Shown one piece after another: positions 1 to 5,077 of a stretch of DNA of 5,077 bases. Below the pieces are notes generated by a model that saw only the letters and a list, made by a program, of their open reading frames with translations, searched no databases and was not told where the DNA came from. The DNA comes from Pseudomonadota bacterium (GTDB lineage: Bacteria > Pseudomonadota > Gammaproteobacteria > Xanthomonadales > Marinicellaceae), in assembly GCA_008501575.1 (NCBI GenBank), contig QQUO01000178.1:1-5077 (forward strand), given 5' to 3'. The first letter of the stretch is position 1, and the number at the start of each line of letters is the position of its first letter. Position numbers and translations under genes: made by a program.

Positions 1-1356
1 AATCCATTTGGGTAGGTTTTCCTTGAACTTATCAATGGCGTTCTGGGGGCCGTAGTGTTGCCGCATAATGTCTCTGAGTATCGGTTCAGAGGTTTTCCAG
101 ACATCCAATTGCGGATACAGTTGACGCCCGAGTCCCTCAATATTCAGCAGGGTTTTTTGTAACAGAATTAATTCGGGTTGGATAATCAGTTTAAACCGTT
201 TGGCCATTTGAAAGGTTTTTAACATCACTTCGCCGAAGGAGATTTCCTCAATTGGTCTGGCCATATAAGGCTCACATATGGTCCGGGTGGCAGATTCCAA
301 ATCCTCTAAATTGGTATCAGCCGGCACCCAGCCCGACTCGATGTGGAGCTCGGCAATTCTGCGATAATCCTGCTCGAAAAAGGCCATAAAATTATTGGCC
401 AAATCCACCCGATGCCCTTTGGGTAAAGAACCGCATATGCCAAAATCTAAAAGCATAATTTGTGGATCTTCCGGGTTATCGGGGTTAATGAAAATATTTC
501 CCGGGTGCATATCAGCGTGAAAAAAATTATCACGAAAAACCTGGGTGTAAAAGATTTTAATGCCTTTTTCAGCCAAGCGTTGGCGGTTTATTCCGGCCTG
601 ATCGAGTGCCTCAAAATCCTTGATGGAAATACCGTTTATGCGTTCTTGCACCATTACCTTTTGTTTGCTGTAATCCCAATATATTTTTGGGATGTAAAGG
701 TGTTGGGAATGGCGAAAATTTTTCCTTAACAAAGAACAATTGGCAGCTTCTCGTTGTAAATCCAATTCATCATAAATGGTTTTTTCAAACTCAGAAACGA
801 TTTCTCTGGGGTCGACTTGAACGCCGGCTTTGACATGACGACCTGCGATGCCTGCCAAGGCGTGCATCAAACGAACATCCCGTTTGATTTTTTTCTCAAT
901 ACCCGGCCTGAGAATTTTGATAATGACCTGATCGCCGGTTTTTAACGTCGCGGCATGGACCTGGGCAATGGAGGCCGAAGCCAGTGGTTGTTCCTCAACT
1001 TCTGCAAAGTTGTTACGCAGGTCGGCGTTTAGTTGTTGTTGAATCACCGATTTGGCTTGTTGCCAGCTTATGGGCTCAACATCGTCTTGCAGCTTACCCA
1101 AGGCCAAAGCAATATCCACCGGTATTAAATCCGGGCGGGTTGATAAGGTTTGTCCAAGCTTAATAAAAATAGGGCCCAATTCTTCTAAAGCAGAACGTAA
1201 ACGCTCCCCTTCCGTCATATTTTTAATGCCCTTTTTACCAAATGGTGCGAGTAAATTTACGGCATTAAAAAAGCCGAAACGACCATTATTCACTAAAGAT
1301 GGGATGCGGTAAGCGGCTAAGGTGTGGGTAATTTTAAGGAACCGAAACAATCTCAT
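1..1356 (-). CDS. ubiB: UbiB, ubiquinone biosynthesis atypical kinase/ATPase (3' end cut by window edge)
   Basis: The reading frame is open from an ATG at 1356 to the window edge, giving the first 452 residues with no frameshift. E. coli UbiB is 546 residues, so roughly 90 C-terminal residues, including the family's two C-terminal membrane helices, lie outside. The UbiB/ADCK/COQ8 hallmarks are all present: the KxGQ motif (KLGQ, 66-69, followed by STRPDLIP), the alanine-rich loop replacing a kinase glycine loop (PLASASIAQVH, 124-134), a nucleotide-site lysine near K147, the ExD motif (E197-L-D199), the catalytic-loop HADMHPGN (280-287) and the metal-binding DFG (304-306). Proteins of this family are membrane-associated, have ATPase activity and are needed for ubiquinone synthesis, though their exact role is debated. 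The start is fixed by its ATGA overlap with the ubiJ stop; an AGG lies a few bases upstream. It is the last gene visible in the operon. Identity is near certain. Confidence 0.97.
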   Translation of the reverse strand, partial: MRLFRFLKITHTLAAYRIPSLVNNGRFGFFNAVNLLAPFGKKGIKNMTEGERLRSALEELGPIFIKLGQTLSTRPDLIPVDIALALGKLQDDVEPISWQQAKSVIQQQLNADLRNNFAEVEEQPLASASIAQVHAATLKTGDQVIIKILRPGIEKKIKRDVRLMHALAGIAGRHVKAGVQVDPREIVSEFEKTIYDELDLQREAANCSLLRKNFRHSQHLYIPKIYWDYSKQKVMVQERINGISIKDFEALDQAGINRQRLAEKGIKIFYTQVFRDNFFHADMHPGNIFINPDNPEDPQIMLLDFGICGSLPKGHRVDLANNFMAFFEQDYRRIAELHIESGWVPADTNLEDLESATRTICEPYMARPIEEISFGEVMLKTFQMAKRFKLIIQPELILLQKTLLNIEGLGRQLYPQLDVWKTSEPILRDIMRQHYGPQNAIDKFKENLPKWI

Positions 1357-1949
1357 GTATGCCTGCTCAGCAAGTTTTTGATTTGCCGTTCAATACGAAC
1401 CACGTCGGCTTGTAAATCATCCACCTCATCTAAAAATTGCTCCATTTCCTGTGGCGCAATTAGACTGCGTTCTTCATGAACTAAAAAATCATGTATATTG
1501 CGTTTAAGGCTGTCTCTAAATTGTCGCCCATGTTGCTGAGCTTTTTGTAATGCTTGAGATAAATGATATCCGGGTGTCTCTCCAAATAGATCACACAGGG
1601 CTTCTTCTGTATCGGGGTTTAAGTTTTTCAGGAAATCAGCAATGAATTGGCCCAAGCCGGCATCACCGTTAATCACCACTTGATCAAGTCCTGCGATGTG
1701 TTGACTGTTGGCCATGGCAAATAAGCCTGAAGGCTTGCCTGCTATGGTGGTGTCGGCTGTGATTTCTTGCGGGCCACTGACCTCAATACCGGTTTCTGTG
1801 ATGTGAAGGTGTAATCGTGGTCCAATGGGTTGTATGTCGATGGCCACCCGCTTGCCAATGTGGGGTTTAAGGTTTTTTAATGCCTTGGGGTCGTATTGGA
1901 TGGCACGGTTAATGGCCTGATCTAATAAGAGGGCTGTGGGTGACTTCAT
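1353..1949 (-). CDS. ubiJ: UbiJ, SCP2-domain accessory factor of ubiquinone biosynthesis
   Basis: This 198-residue protein matches the usual length of UbiJ (formerly YigP, about 200 residues). Residues about 15-115 look like an SCP2 sterol-carrier-like domain: a helix, then alternating strands (RVAIDIQPIG, LHLHITETGIEVS) and the segment around VVINGDAGLGQFIADFL that is typical of the family. The C-terminus (about 165-195, LDEVDDLQADVVRIERQI) is a predicted coiled coil with regularly spaced hydrophobics, as in known UbiJ. There is no signal peptide or membrane segment. In E. coli UbiJ acts with UbiK as a cytosolic accessory factor that binds ubiquinone intermediates and supports the hydroxylase/methylase complex. 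It is not an enzyme. The gene sits between ubiE and ubiB with ATGA overlaps at both ends, which supports the call because the sequence of this family is weakly conserved. The ATG at 1949 overlaps the ubiE stop and has only a weak GGA upstream, so it probably relies on translational coupling. Confidence 0.93.
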   Translation of the reverse strand: MKSPTALLLDQAINRAIQYDPKALKNLKPHIGKRVAIDIQPIGPRLHLHITETGIEVSGPQEITADTTIAGKPSGLFAMANSQHIAGLDQVVINGDAGLGQFIADFLKNLNPDTEEALCDLFGETPGYHLSQALQKAQQHGRQFRDSLKRNIHDFLVHEERSLIAPQEMEQFLDEVDDLQADVVRIERQIKNLLSRHT

Positions 1950-2692
1950 AGCTTAAATCCGCTGTGTATAGCAACAATTCCGGCTGTTAGATTTTGATAA
2001 CGGCACATGTCCAATCCAGCTTGTTCAAACATGGCTTTGAGTTGCGCCTGATCAGGGTGTTTTTCGATGGACTCCACCAGGTATTGATAAGAATCACGAT
2101 CGCCGGTCACCCGGTGACCGATTTCAGGCAAGAGTTTAAAGGAATAAAGCTGATAGAGTTTTTTTAACAACGGTTGGGTGACTTTAGAAAATTCCAGCAC
2201 CAAGGCTTTGCCACCCGGTTTTAACACCCGATACATTTCATTAAGCGCTTGCTGTTTATCGGTAACATTACGCAAACCAAAAGCCATGGTAATGGCATCA
2301 AAGCTGTTGTCTTCACAAGGTAACTGTTCGGCATTCATTTGTTGGCAACTAAAACGTCCATAAAAACCGGCATCAATCATGCGTGCTTCGCCGACATCCA
2401 GCATCGCCTGGTTTATATCACCCAGTACCACATGACCTTCGCTGCCCACTTGCGGCATCAGTAATTGTGCAATATCACCGGTACCACCGGCTAAGTCGAG
2501 AACCCGGTGGCCTTTTTGGATACCGGAAGTGGCCACAAAATGGCGCTTCCACAAACGATGGATACCGCCTGACATTAAATCATTCATTAAATCATAGCGA
2601 TCGGCGACCGATGTGAACACCTGTTCAACCAGTTTTTGTTTGTCTTGTTTGGCCACCTGGCGGAAGCCAAAGTCAGTGGTTTCATGCATCAT
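1946..2692 (-). CDS. ubiE: UbiE, ubiquinone/menaquinone C-methyltransferase
   Basis: A 248-residue class I SAM-dependent methyltransferase, close to the 251 residues of E. coli UbiE. It adds the C-methyl group to the benzoquinol ring in ubiquinone synthesis, and to demethylmenaquinol in organisms that make menaquinone; this window does not show whether menaquinone is made. Visible motifs are the UbiE/COQ5 N-terminal signature YDLMNDLMSGGIHRLWKR (33-50), SAM motif I VLDLAGGTGD (64-73), the acidic motif II end GDIN (91-94), FGLRNVTD (138-145) and YRVLKPGG..LVLEFS (154-169). The C-terminal YNLTAGIVAIHSG also matches the family. The first codon, ATG at 2692, lies 8 bases inside the end of the dehydrogenase gene's coding sequence (11 bp shared with its stop). 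A second ATG follows at once at 2689, so the true start could be either. Upstream is an A-rich stretch with CGGAAA as a weak ribosome site. The stop overlaps the ubiJ start as ATGA. Confidence 0.97.
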   Translation of the reverse strand: MMHETTDFGFRQVAKQDKQKLVEQVFTSVADRYDLMNDLMSGGIHRLWKRHFVATSGIQKGHRVLDLAGGTGDIAQLLMPQVGSEGHVVLGDINQAMLDVGEARMIDAGFYGRFSCQQMNAEQLPCEDNSFDAITMAFGLRNVTDKQQALNEMYRVLKPGGKALVLEFSKVTQPLLKKLYQLYSFKLLPEIGHRVTGDRDSYQYLVESIEKHPDQAQLKAMFEQAGLDMCRYQNLTAGIVAIHSGFKL

Positions 2693-3599
2693 TGTTTTTT
2701 TCCGAAGTTAATTCTTTATGATTTAGCATGCATCGCTTGAGTCGAATAAGTGCTGAAATATCTTCATCACCATAACCCGCTTCTGATAATTGGCGGTAGT
2801 CTGCAATGCTGTTTTGAACCAAAGGTAAGGACGTGTTCATGCTGTCTAAAGTGGATTGACATATGTGCAGGTCTTTTAACAATAGGTCGAGTTTAAAACC
2901 AATGTTAAACTCGTCTTTTATCATGGTTTGACCGCGGTTTTCCAAAAACCAATTACCGGCGGCGCCAGCACTGAGTACTTCCACCACTTTTTTAACATCC
3001 AATTTACATTGTTCAGCCATCGCTAAAGCAGAGCACACCGCTTGTGCCACCCCGGCGACCATCACTTGATTGACGGCTTTGGTGGCCTGGCCTTGACCCA
3101 CTTTACCCATGTGGGTAATCTGACTGCCGATGGCGGAAAAAATATCTTCGGCACGTTTATATTGATCACGATTACCACCCACCATAATGGATAATGAGCC
3201 TTTTTTAGCCCCTTCAACGCCACCGGATACCGGGGCATCTAAAAAAGCAATGCCATGGGCAGCCAAATCATCACTGATTGAATGTGCGGTTTGGGGGGCC
3301 ACGGTGGAGCAATCGATCACCACAGAGCCGGGTTTCAGTAGGGGAATGATTCCGGTAATGATGGCTTTTAAGTCATCATCGGCCGAAACACAGGTTAATA
3401 CAGTATCGGCCGCGGCAAATAAAGCGGCATCATCGGCAAAAGCGGTTAAGCCCAATTCCTTTTGTATGGCCTGAGTTTTACCCTGGGTGCGGTTTTTAAC
3501 CCCAATTAATAAGCCATGTTGATGTAAATTGCGTGCCATGGGACGCCCCATGGCACCTAATCCGTAAACCACCACTTGATGAAGTTTATCACCTGTCAT
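2682..3599 (-). CDS. NAD(P)-dependent beta-hydroxyacid dehydrogenase (3-hydroxyisobutyrate dehydrogenase family)
   Basis: A cytosolic oxidoreductase of 305 residues from the ATG at 3599, typical for the family. An in-frame TTG at 3623 would give 313, but it has no ribosome site and lies within a few bases of the predicted transcription start, so I prefer the ATG. Residues are numbered here from the TTG. The Rossmann dinucleotide motif is GLGAMG (21-26). The substrate-side signature is DAPVSGG (129-135). The catalytic lysine is K182 in GQGQATKAVNQ (G-x-x-x-K), and the KDL near 250-252 is in the helical C-terminal domain. The stretch NRT..K (44-49) after the second strand resembles the NADPH-binding version seen in glyoxylate/succinic-semialdehyde reductases, so NADP(H) use is likely but inferred. 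Candidate substrates include 3-hydroxyisobutyrate, tartronate semialdehyde, glyoxylate or succinic semialdehyde; sequence alone does not decide. It appears to be the first gene of the ubi operon, with its end overlapping ubiE by 11 bp. Confidence 0.9.
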   Translation of the reverse strand: MTGDKLHQVVVYGLGAMGRPMARNLHQHGLLIGVKNRTQGKTQAIQKELGLTAFADDAALFAAADTVLTCVSADDDLKAIITGIIPLLKPGSVVIDCSTVAPQTAHSISDDLAAHGIAFLDAPVSGGVEGAKKGSLSIMVGGNRDQYKRAEDIFSAIGSQITHMGKVGQGQATKAVNQVMVAGVAQAVCSALAMAEQCKLDVKKVVEVLSAGAAGNWFLENRGQTMIKDEFNIGFKLDLLLKDLHICQSTLDSMNTSLPLVQNSIADYRQLSEAGYGDEDISALIRLKRCMLNHKELTSEKNNDA

Positions 3600-3631
3600 T
3601 GGCAAAATGTTTCCGTAAATCAAAGAGGGCC

Positions 3632-3660
3632 ATTATAACCGAAAGGTCTTTGAATTTAAG
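3632..3660 (-). promoter_or_regulatory. Putative sigma-70 promoter for the dehydrogenase-ubiE-ubiJ-ubiB unit
   Basis: On the minus strand a perfect -10 hexamer TATAAT (3637-3632) is preceded, after 17 bp, by CTTAAA (3660-3655), a poor -35 (3 of 6 matches to TTGACA). Transcription would begin near 3625, leaving a leader of about 25 bases before the ATG at 3599. A weak CGGAA lies 11 bases before that ATG. The weak -35 fits a promoter helped by an activator. There is no recognisable intrinsic terminator between the lipoprotein gene and this site, so some read-through is possible. Confidence 0.5.
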
Positions 3661-3664
3661 GTTT

Positions 3665-3691
3665 TCACATCAATGTGATGACTTACATCAA
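3665..3691. repeat. Small palindrome plus direct repeats upstream of the putative operon promoter
   Basis: On the plus strand TCACAT and ATGTGA (3665-3670 and 3673-3678) form a perfect 6-bp inverted repeat with a 2-bp spacer. Overlapping it, the heptamer ACATCAA occurs at 3667-3673 and again at 3685-3691, 18 bp apart; read on the minus strand this is TTGATGT twice. The palindrome is centred about 46 bases upstream of the predicted transcription start, a position where activators can bind. It is short enough to arise by chance and no regulator can be named. Confidence 0.35.
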
Positions 3692-3708
3692 GATTGCCGG
3701 GTATTTAC

Positions 3709-4353
3709 TTAAGAGCCAGGGGCTGCTGTGATATATAATTCAACGCGTCGGTTTTGGGCACGACCATCGGCGGTGCTGTTGCTTGCAATGGGTTGGCTTC
3801 TGCCCATACCGATTGTGGTTAACCGAACACCGGGTATTCCACGGTTTTCCAGATAGGCGGCAACACTGTTGGCCCGGCGCTGTGACAAGGTCATGTTGTA
3901 GTTGTCGTTTCCGGTTGAATCGGTGTGACCAATCACCTCCAGGTGGGTGTCTTTATATTTATAAAGCACCTTGCCCACAGAATCTAAGGTGGCATAAAAC
4001 TCATTTTTAATCAGGTATTCATCAGTATTGAATGTGATGTTGCTGGGCATAATGAGTTGAATTTGATCACCGTTTCTAACCACCTGAACACCGGTACCTT
4101 GTAATTCTTCGCGCAATTCTTTTTCCTGGTGATCCATATAGGCACCGACACCGGCACCAATGGCAGCACATCCGGCCGCGGCGTTGCGGGCTGATTTGGA
4201 ATTTCGGGTGGCACCAATTAAGCCGCAAACCACGGCTCCGGCAGCGCCGTATTTCACGCTTTTACGAACTTTTTCTTCTCCGGTATAAGGATCAGTGGTG
4301 GTACAGGCCGTGATTAAAAAAACCAATAGTGCGGTTATTATTATTCTTGTCAT
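3709..4353 (-). CDS. YiaD-like OmpA-family outer-membrane lipoprotein
   Basis: A 214-residue lipoprotein resembling E. coli YiaD (about 219 residues) in length and layout. Residues 1-16 are a lipoprotein signal peptide ending in LITA|C, with the lipidated cysteine at C17; the following T18, not aspartate, predicts outer-membrane sorting. The mature start CTTTDPYTGE closely parallels YiaD. Residues 36-72 are a glycine/alanine-rich segment (AAGAVVCGLIG, AAIGAGVGAYMD) of the glycine-zipper type, likely a helical hairpin at the membrane. Residues about 105-210 are an OmpA-like peptidoglycan-binding domain, with D145 (in GHTDSTG) and R160 (in LSQRRA) 15 apart, as in the diaminopimelate-binding pair of OmpA. 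The end RAQNRRVEL is also typical. Its likely role is tethering the outer membrane to peptidoglycan; YiaD has been linked to assembly-machinery suppression, but function here is inferred. The ATG at 4353 has a good GGAG ribosome site. Confidence 0.93.
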   Translation of the reverse strand: MTRIIITALLVFLITACTTTDPYTGEEKVRKSVKYGAAGAVVCGLIGATRNSKSARNAAAGCAAIGAGVGAYMDHQEKELREELQGTGVQVVRNGDQIQLIMPSNITFNTDEYLIKNEFYATLDSVGKVLYKYKDTHLEVIGHTDSTGNDNYNMTLSQRRANSVAAYLENRGIPGVRLTTIGMGRSQPIASNSTADGRAQNRRVELYITAAPGS

Positions 4354-4358
4354 ATAAA

Positions 4359-4362
4359 CTCC
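4359..4362 (-). promoter_or_regulatory. Ribosome binding site of the lipoprotein gene
   Basis: GGAG on the minus strand lies five bases before the ATG at 4353. It is the clearest Shine-Dalgarno site in the window and fixes the lipoprotein start, fitting a well-translated envelope protein. The genes of the ubi unit have much weaker sites. Confidence 0.75.
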
Positions 4363-4374
4363 AATGCATATGTC

Positions 4375-4403
4375 ATTATTGAAAGAGCCGTTAACAATAA
4401 CAA
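4375..4403 (-). promoter_or_regulatory. Putative sigma-70 promoter of the lipoprotein gene
   Basis: On the minus strand TTGTTA (4403-4398, 4 of 6 matches to TTGACA) and AATAAT (4380-4375, 5 of 6 matches to TATAAT) are separated by 17 bp. Transcription would start near 4368 with a leader of about 15 bases that contains the GGAG site. The rest of the 147-bp gap (4354-4500) is AT-rich, which makes chance matches easy. A TTGACC further upstream (4458-4453) has no good -10 partner at normal spacing. I see no strong terminator for the gene to the right. Confidence 0.4.
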
Positions 4404-4500
4404 ATGGCTGTGAAAAAGAATGTTAAAAGTGACTTAAAAACACATAAAAGCAGGTCAATAAGCCGATGTTTCGTAAATTAATCGGTATATTGGTTGTTGA

Positions 4501-5077
4501 TTACATTTGATCTGAGTGCATCTGAGGCTGTCTTGTGACCTGCAATAAAGTCCTGATTTCACTCATGGGGATACCTTGGGTGTATTTAAGGAAGTAATAT
4601 TTTTGAAATAAATCTTCTTCCGTAATCATTTCTGTGCGGAATTGATCGGAATATTCATCACGCTTAATTGATGTCCACTCAGTGGCATTAACCCGTGCGT
4701 GCGGGTCTTGGTAAGTTACATCCTGCACCAGCTCTTGATTAAATGGCAGATCAGTGTCGGTGGGATAGCGCAGGTGGTAATGTCCATTATTATCGAGTAA
4801 GACTTGTAGCTGACAAAAAGGTTTAAAGCCATGGTATTCGTTTTCATTTTTTGGGCTTTGCTTTAAAAACACCAAATAGCGCTGTCCTTCACCTTGGCGA
4901 TCAGGGTAATAACATTGGTGCTCTGCAAAACCCTTGGCATTAACAATAAGTAAATCATTTCTGTTGACACCTTTATAGGGCACCCGAACAGTTAGAAAGG
5001 CCTGGCCCTGGGCGTTTAAGTCCCGGGATTTTTGATAATCCACATTAACCACTTGTGCCACAGCCACCACATCAGCC
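4501..5077 (-). CDS. Unknown protein, probably exported, 5' end cut by window edge
   Basis: The frame is open from the right edge to TAA at 4501-4503, giving about 191 C-terminal residues. A GTG at 5070 could be read as a start, but it has no ribosome site in the few visible bases and the preceding codons stay open (Ala-Asp), so the gene most likely begins outside the window. I do not recognise the family with confidence. The first 70 residues suggest beta strands: ADVVAVAQVVNVDY, AFLTVRVPYKGV, DLLIVNAKG, then a cysteine and GQRYLVFLK. This order resembles secreted netrin/TIMP-like (NTR, OB-fold) domains of bacteria, where a G-x-RYLVF strand follows a cysteine, but that is inference. Numbered from the GTG, cysteines at 53 and 86 could pair in the periplasm. 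The last 50 residues are charged and look helical. There is no membrane segment in the visible part. A signal peptide, if any, would be off the edge. Spacing (147 bp) and the promoter after it suggest separate transcription from the lipoprotein gene. Confidence 0.75.
   Translation of the reverse strand, partial: ADVVAVAQVVNVDYQKSRDLNAQGQAFLTVRVPYKGVNRNDLLIVNAKGFAEHQCYYPDRQGEGQRYLVFLKQSPKNENEYHGFKPFCQLQVLLDNNGHYHLRYPTDTDLPFNQELVQDVTYQDPHARVNATEWTSIKRDEYSDQFRTEMITEEDLFQKYYFLKYTQGIPMSEIRTLLQVTRQPQMHSDQM

Noticed and set aside
460..729. Plus-strand open frame of 89 codons
   Set aside because: It lies wholly opposite the well-conserved UbiB kinase-like core; the translation shows no family features and it is a shadow frame.
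1052..1312. Plus-strand open frame of 86 codons
   Set aside because: It is antisense to the KxGQ region of ubiB, with low-complexity composition and no credible ribosome site.
1..1356. Suspicion that ubiB is broken
   Set aside because: Translation from 1356 to the window edge is continuous with all catalytic motifs intact; only the window boundary truncates it.
2178..2616. Two plus-strand open frames opposite ubiE
   Set aside because: Both are in different frames over the conserved methyltransferase core and resemble no protein; they are shadows.
3665..3678. Palindrome TCACATCAATGTGA as a terminator of the lipoprotein gene or as a CRP site
   Set aside because: On the minus strand it is followed by AAAAC, not a U-run, so it is not a terminator. 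Its half-sites are in the reverse order and spacing of a CRP site (TGTGA-N6-TCACA).
3783..4217. Plus-strand and alternate minus-strand frames over the lipoprotein gene
   Set aside because: The OmpA-like frame carries all the conserved residues; the other translations are meaningless shadows.
4328..4336. TAGTGCGGT, one base from the Pasteurellaceae DNA uptake word AAGTGCGGT
   Set aside because: It is a single imperfect hit inside the lipoprotein coding sequence; no perfect copy is seen in 5 kb, so there is no enrichment.
4463..4485. Possible terminator hairpin (CCGAT/ATCGG) after the right-hand gene
   Set aside because: The stem is only 5 bp with a 13-base loop, and the minus strand continues CTTATTGACC with no U-tract, so it does not qualify as an intrinsic terminator.

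Overview
The window is a compact chromosomal stretch in which every supported gene lies on the minus strand. Read from high to low coordinates, the order is: a partial gene of unknown function entering from the right edge, a YiaD-like OmpA-family outer-membrane lipoprotein, a 3-hydroxyisobutyrate-dehydrogenase-family (beta-hydroxyacid) reductase, then ubiE, ubiJ and ubiB, the last running off the left edge. The ubiE-ubiJ-ubiB order is the standard gammaproteobacterial arrangement. Together with the YiaD-like lipoprotein it points to a Gram-negative gammaproteobacterium that makes ubiquinone. Codon usage leans AT-rich (many TTA/TTG, AAA, GAT codons) but looks even across the window. I cannot name the genus from sequence alone.

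Right side (3709-5077): the unknown protein has the look of a secreted beta-strand domain with two cysteines, and its N-terminus is outside the window. A 147-bp gap without a gene (4354-4500) follows and holds a plausible promoter and a clear GGAG ribosome site for the lipoprotein gene. An 85-bp gap (3624-3708), extending to 109 bp if the preferred dehydrogenase start is used, holds a TATAAT-type -10 element and a small palindrome with overlapping direct repeats. This probably drives the left-hand gene cluster.

Left side (1-3599): four genes are packed with overlapping ends: dehydrogenase/ubiE share 11 bp, and ubiE/ubiJ and ubiJ/ubiB each share a 4-bp ATGA. This is strong evidence for one co-transcribed, probably translationally coupled unit. 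UbiE does the C-methylation step of ubiquinone (and, where present, menaquinone) synthesis, UbiJ is an accessory SCP2-domain lipid-binding factor, and UbiB is the atypical kinase/ATPase needed for ubiquinone production. The dehydrogenase at the head of the unit is the one non-canonical member; its substrate cannot be told from sequence.

There is no gene-free stretch over 300 bases, and I see no RNA gene, mobile element, CRISPR array, integration scar or frameshift. I do not see a convincing undescribed system. The points most worth a second look are the dehydrogenase-ubi linkage, the repeat structure in front of it, and the unknown secreted-type protein at the right edge.
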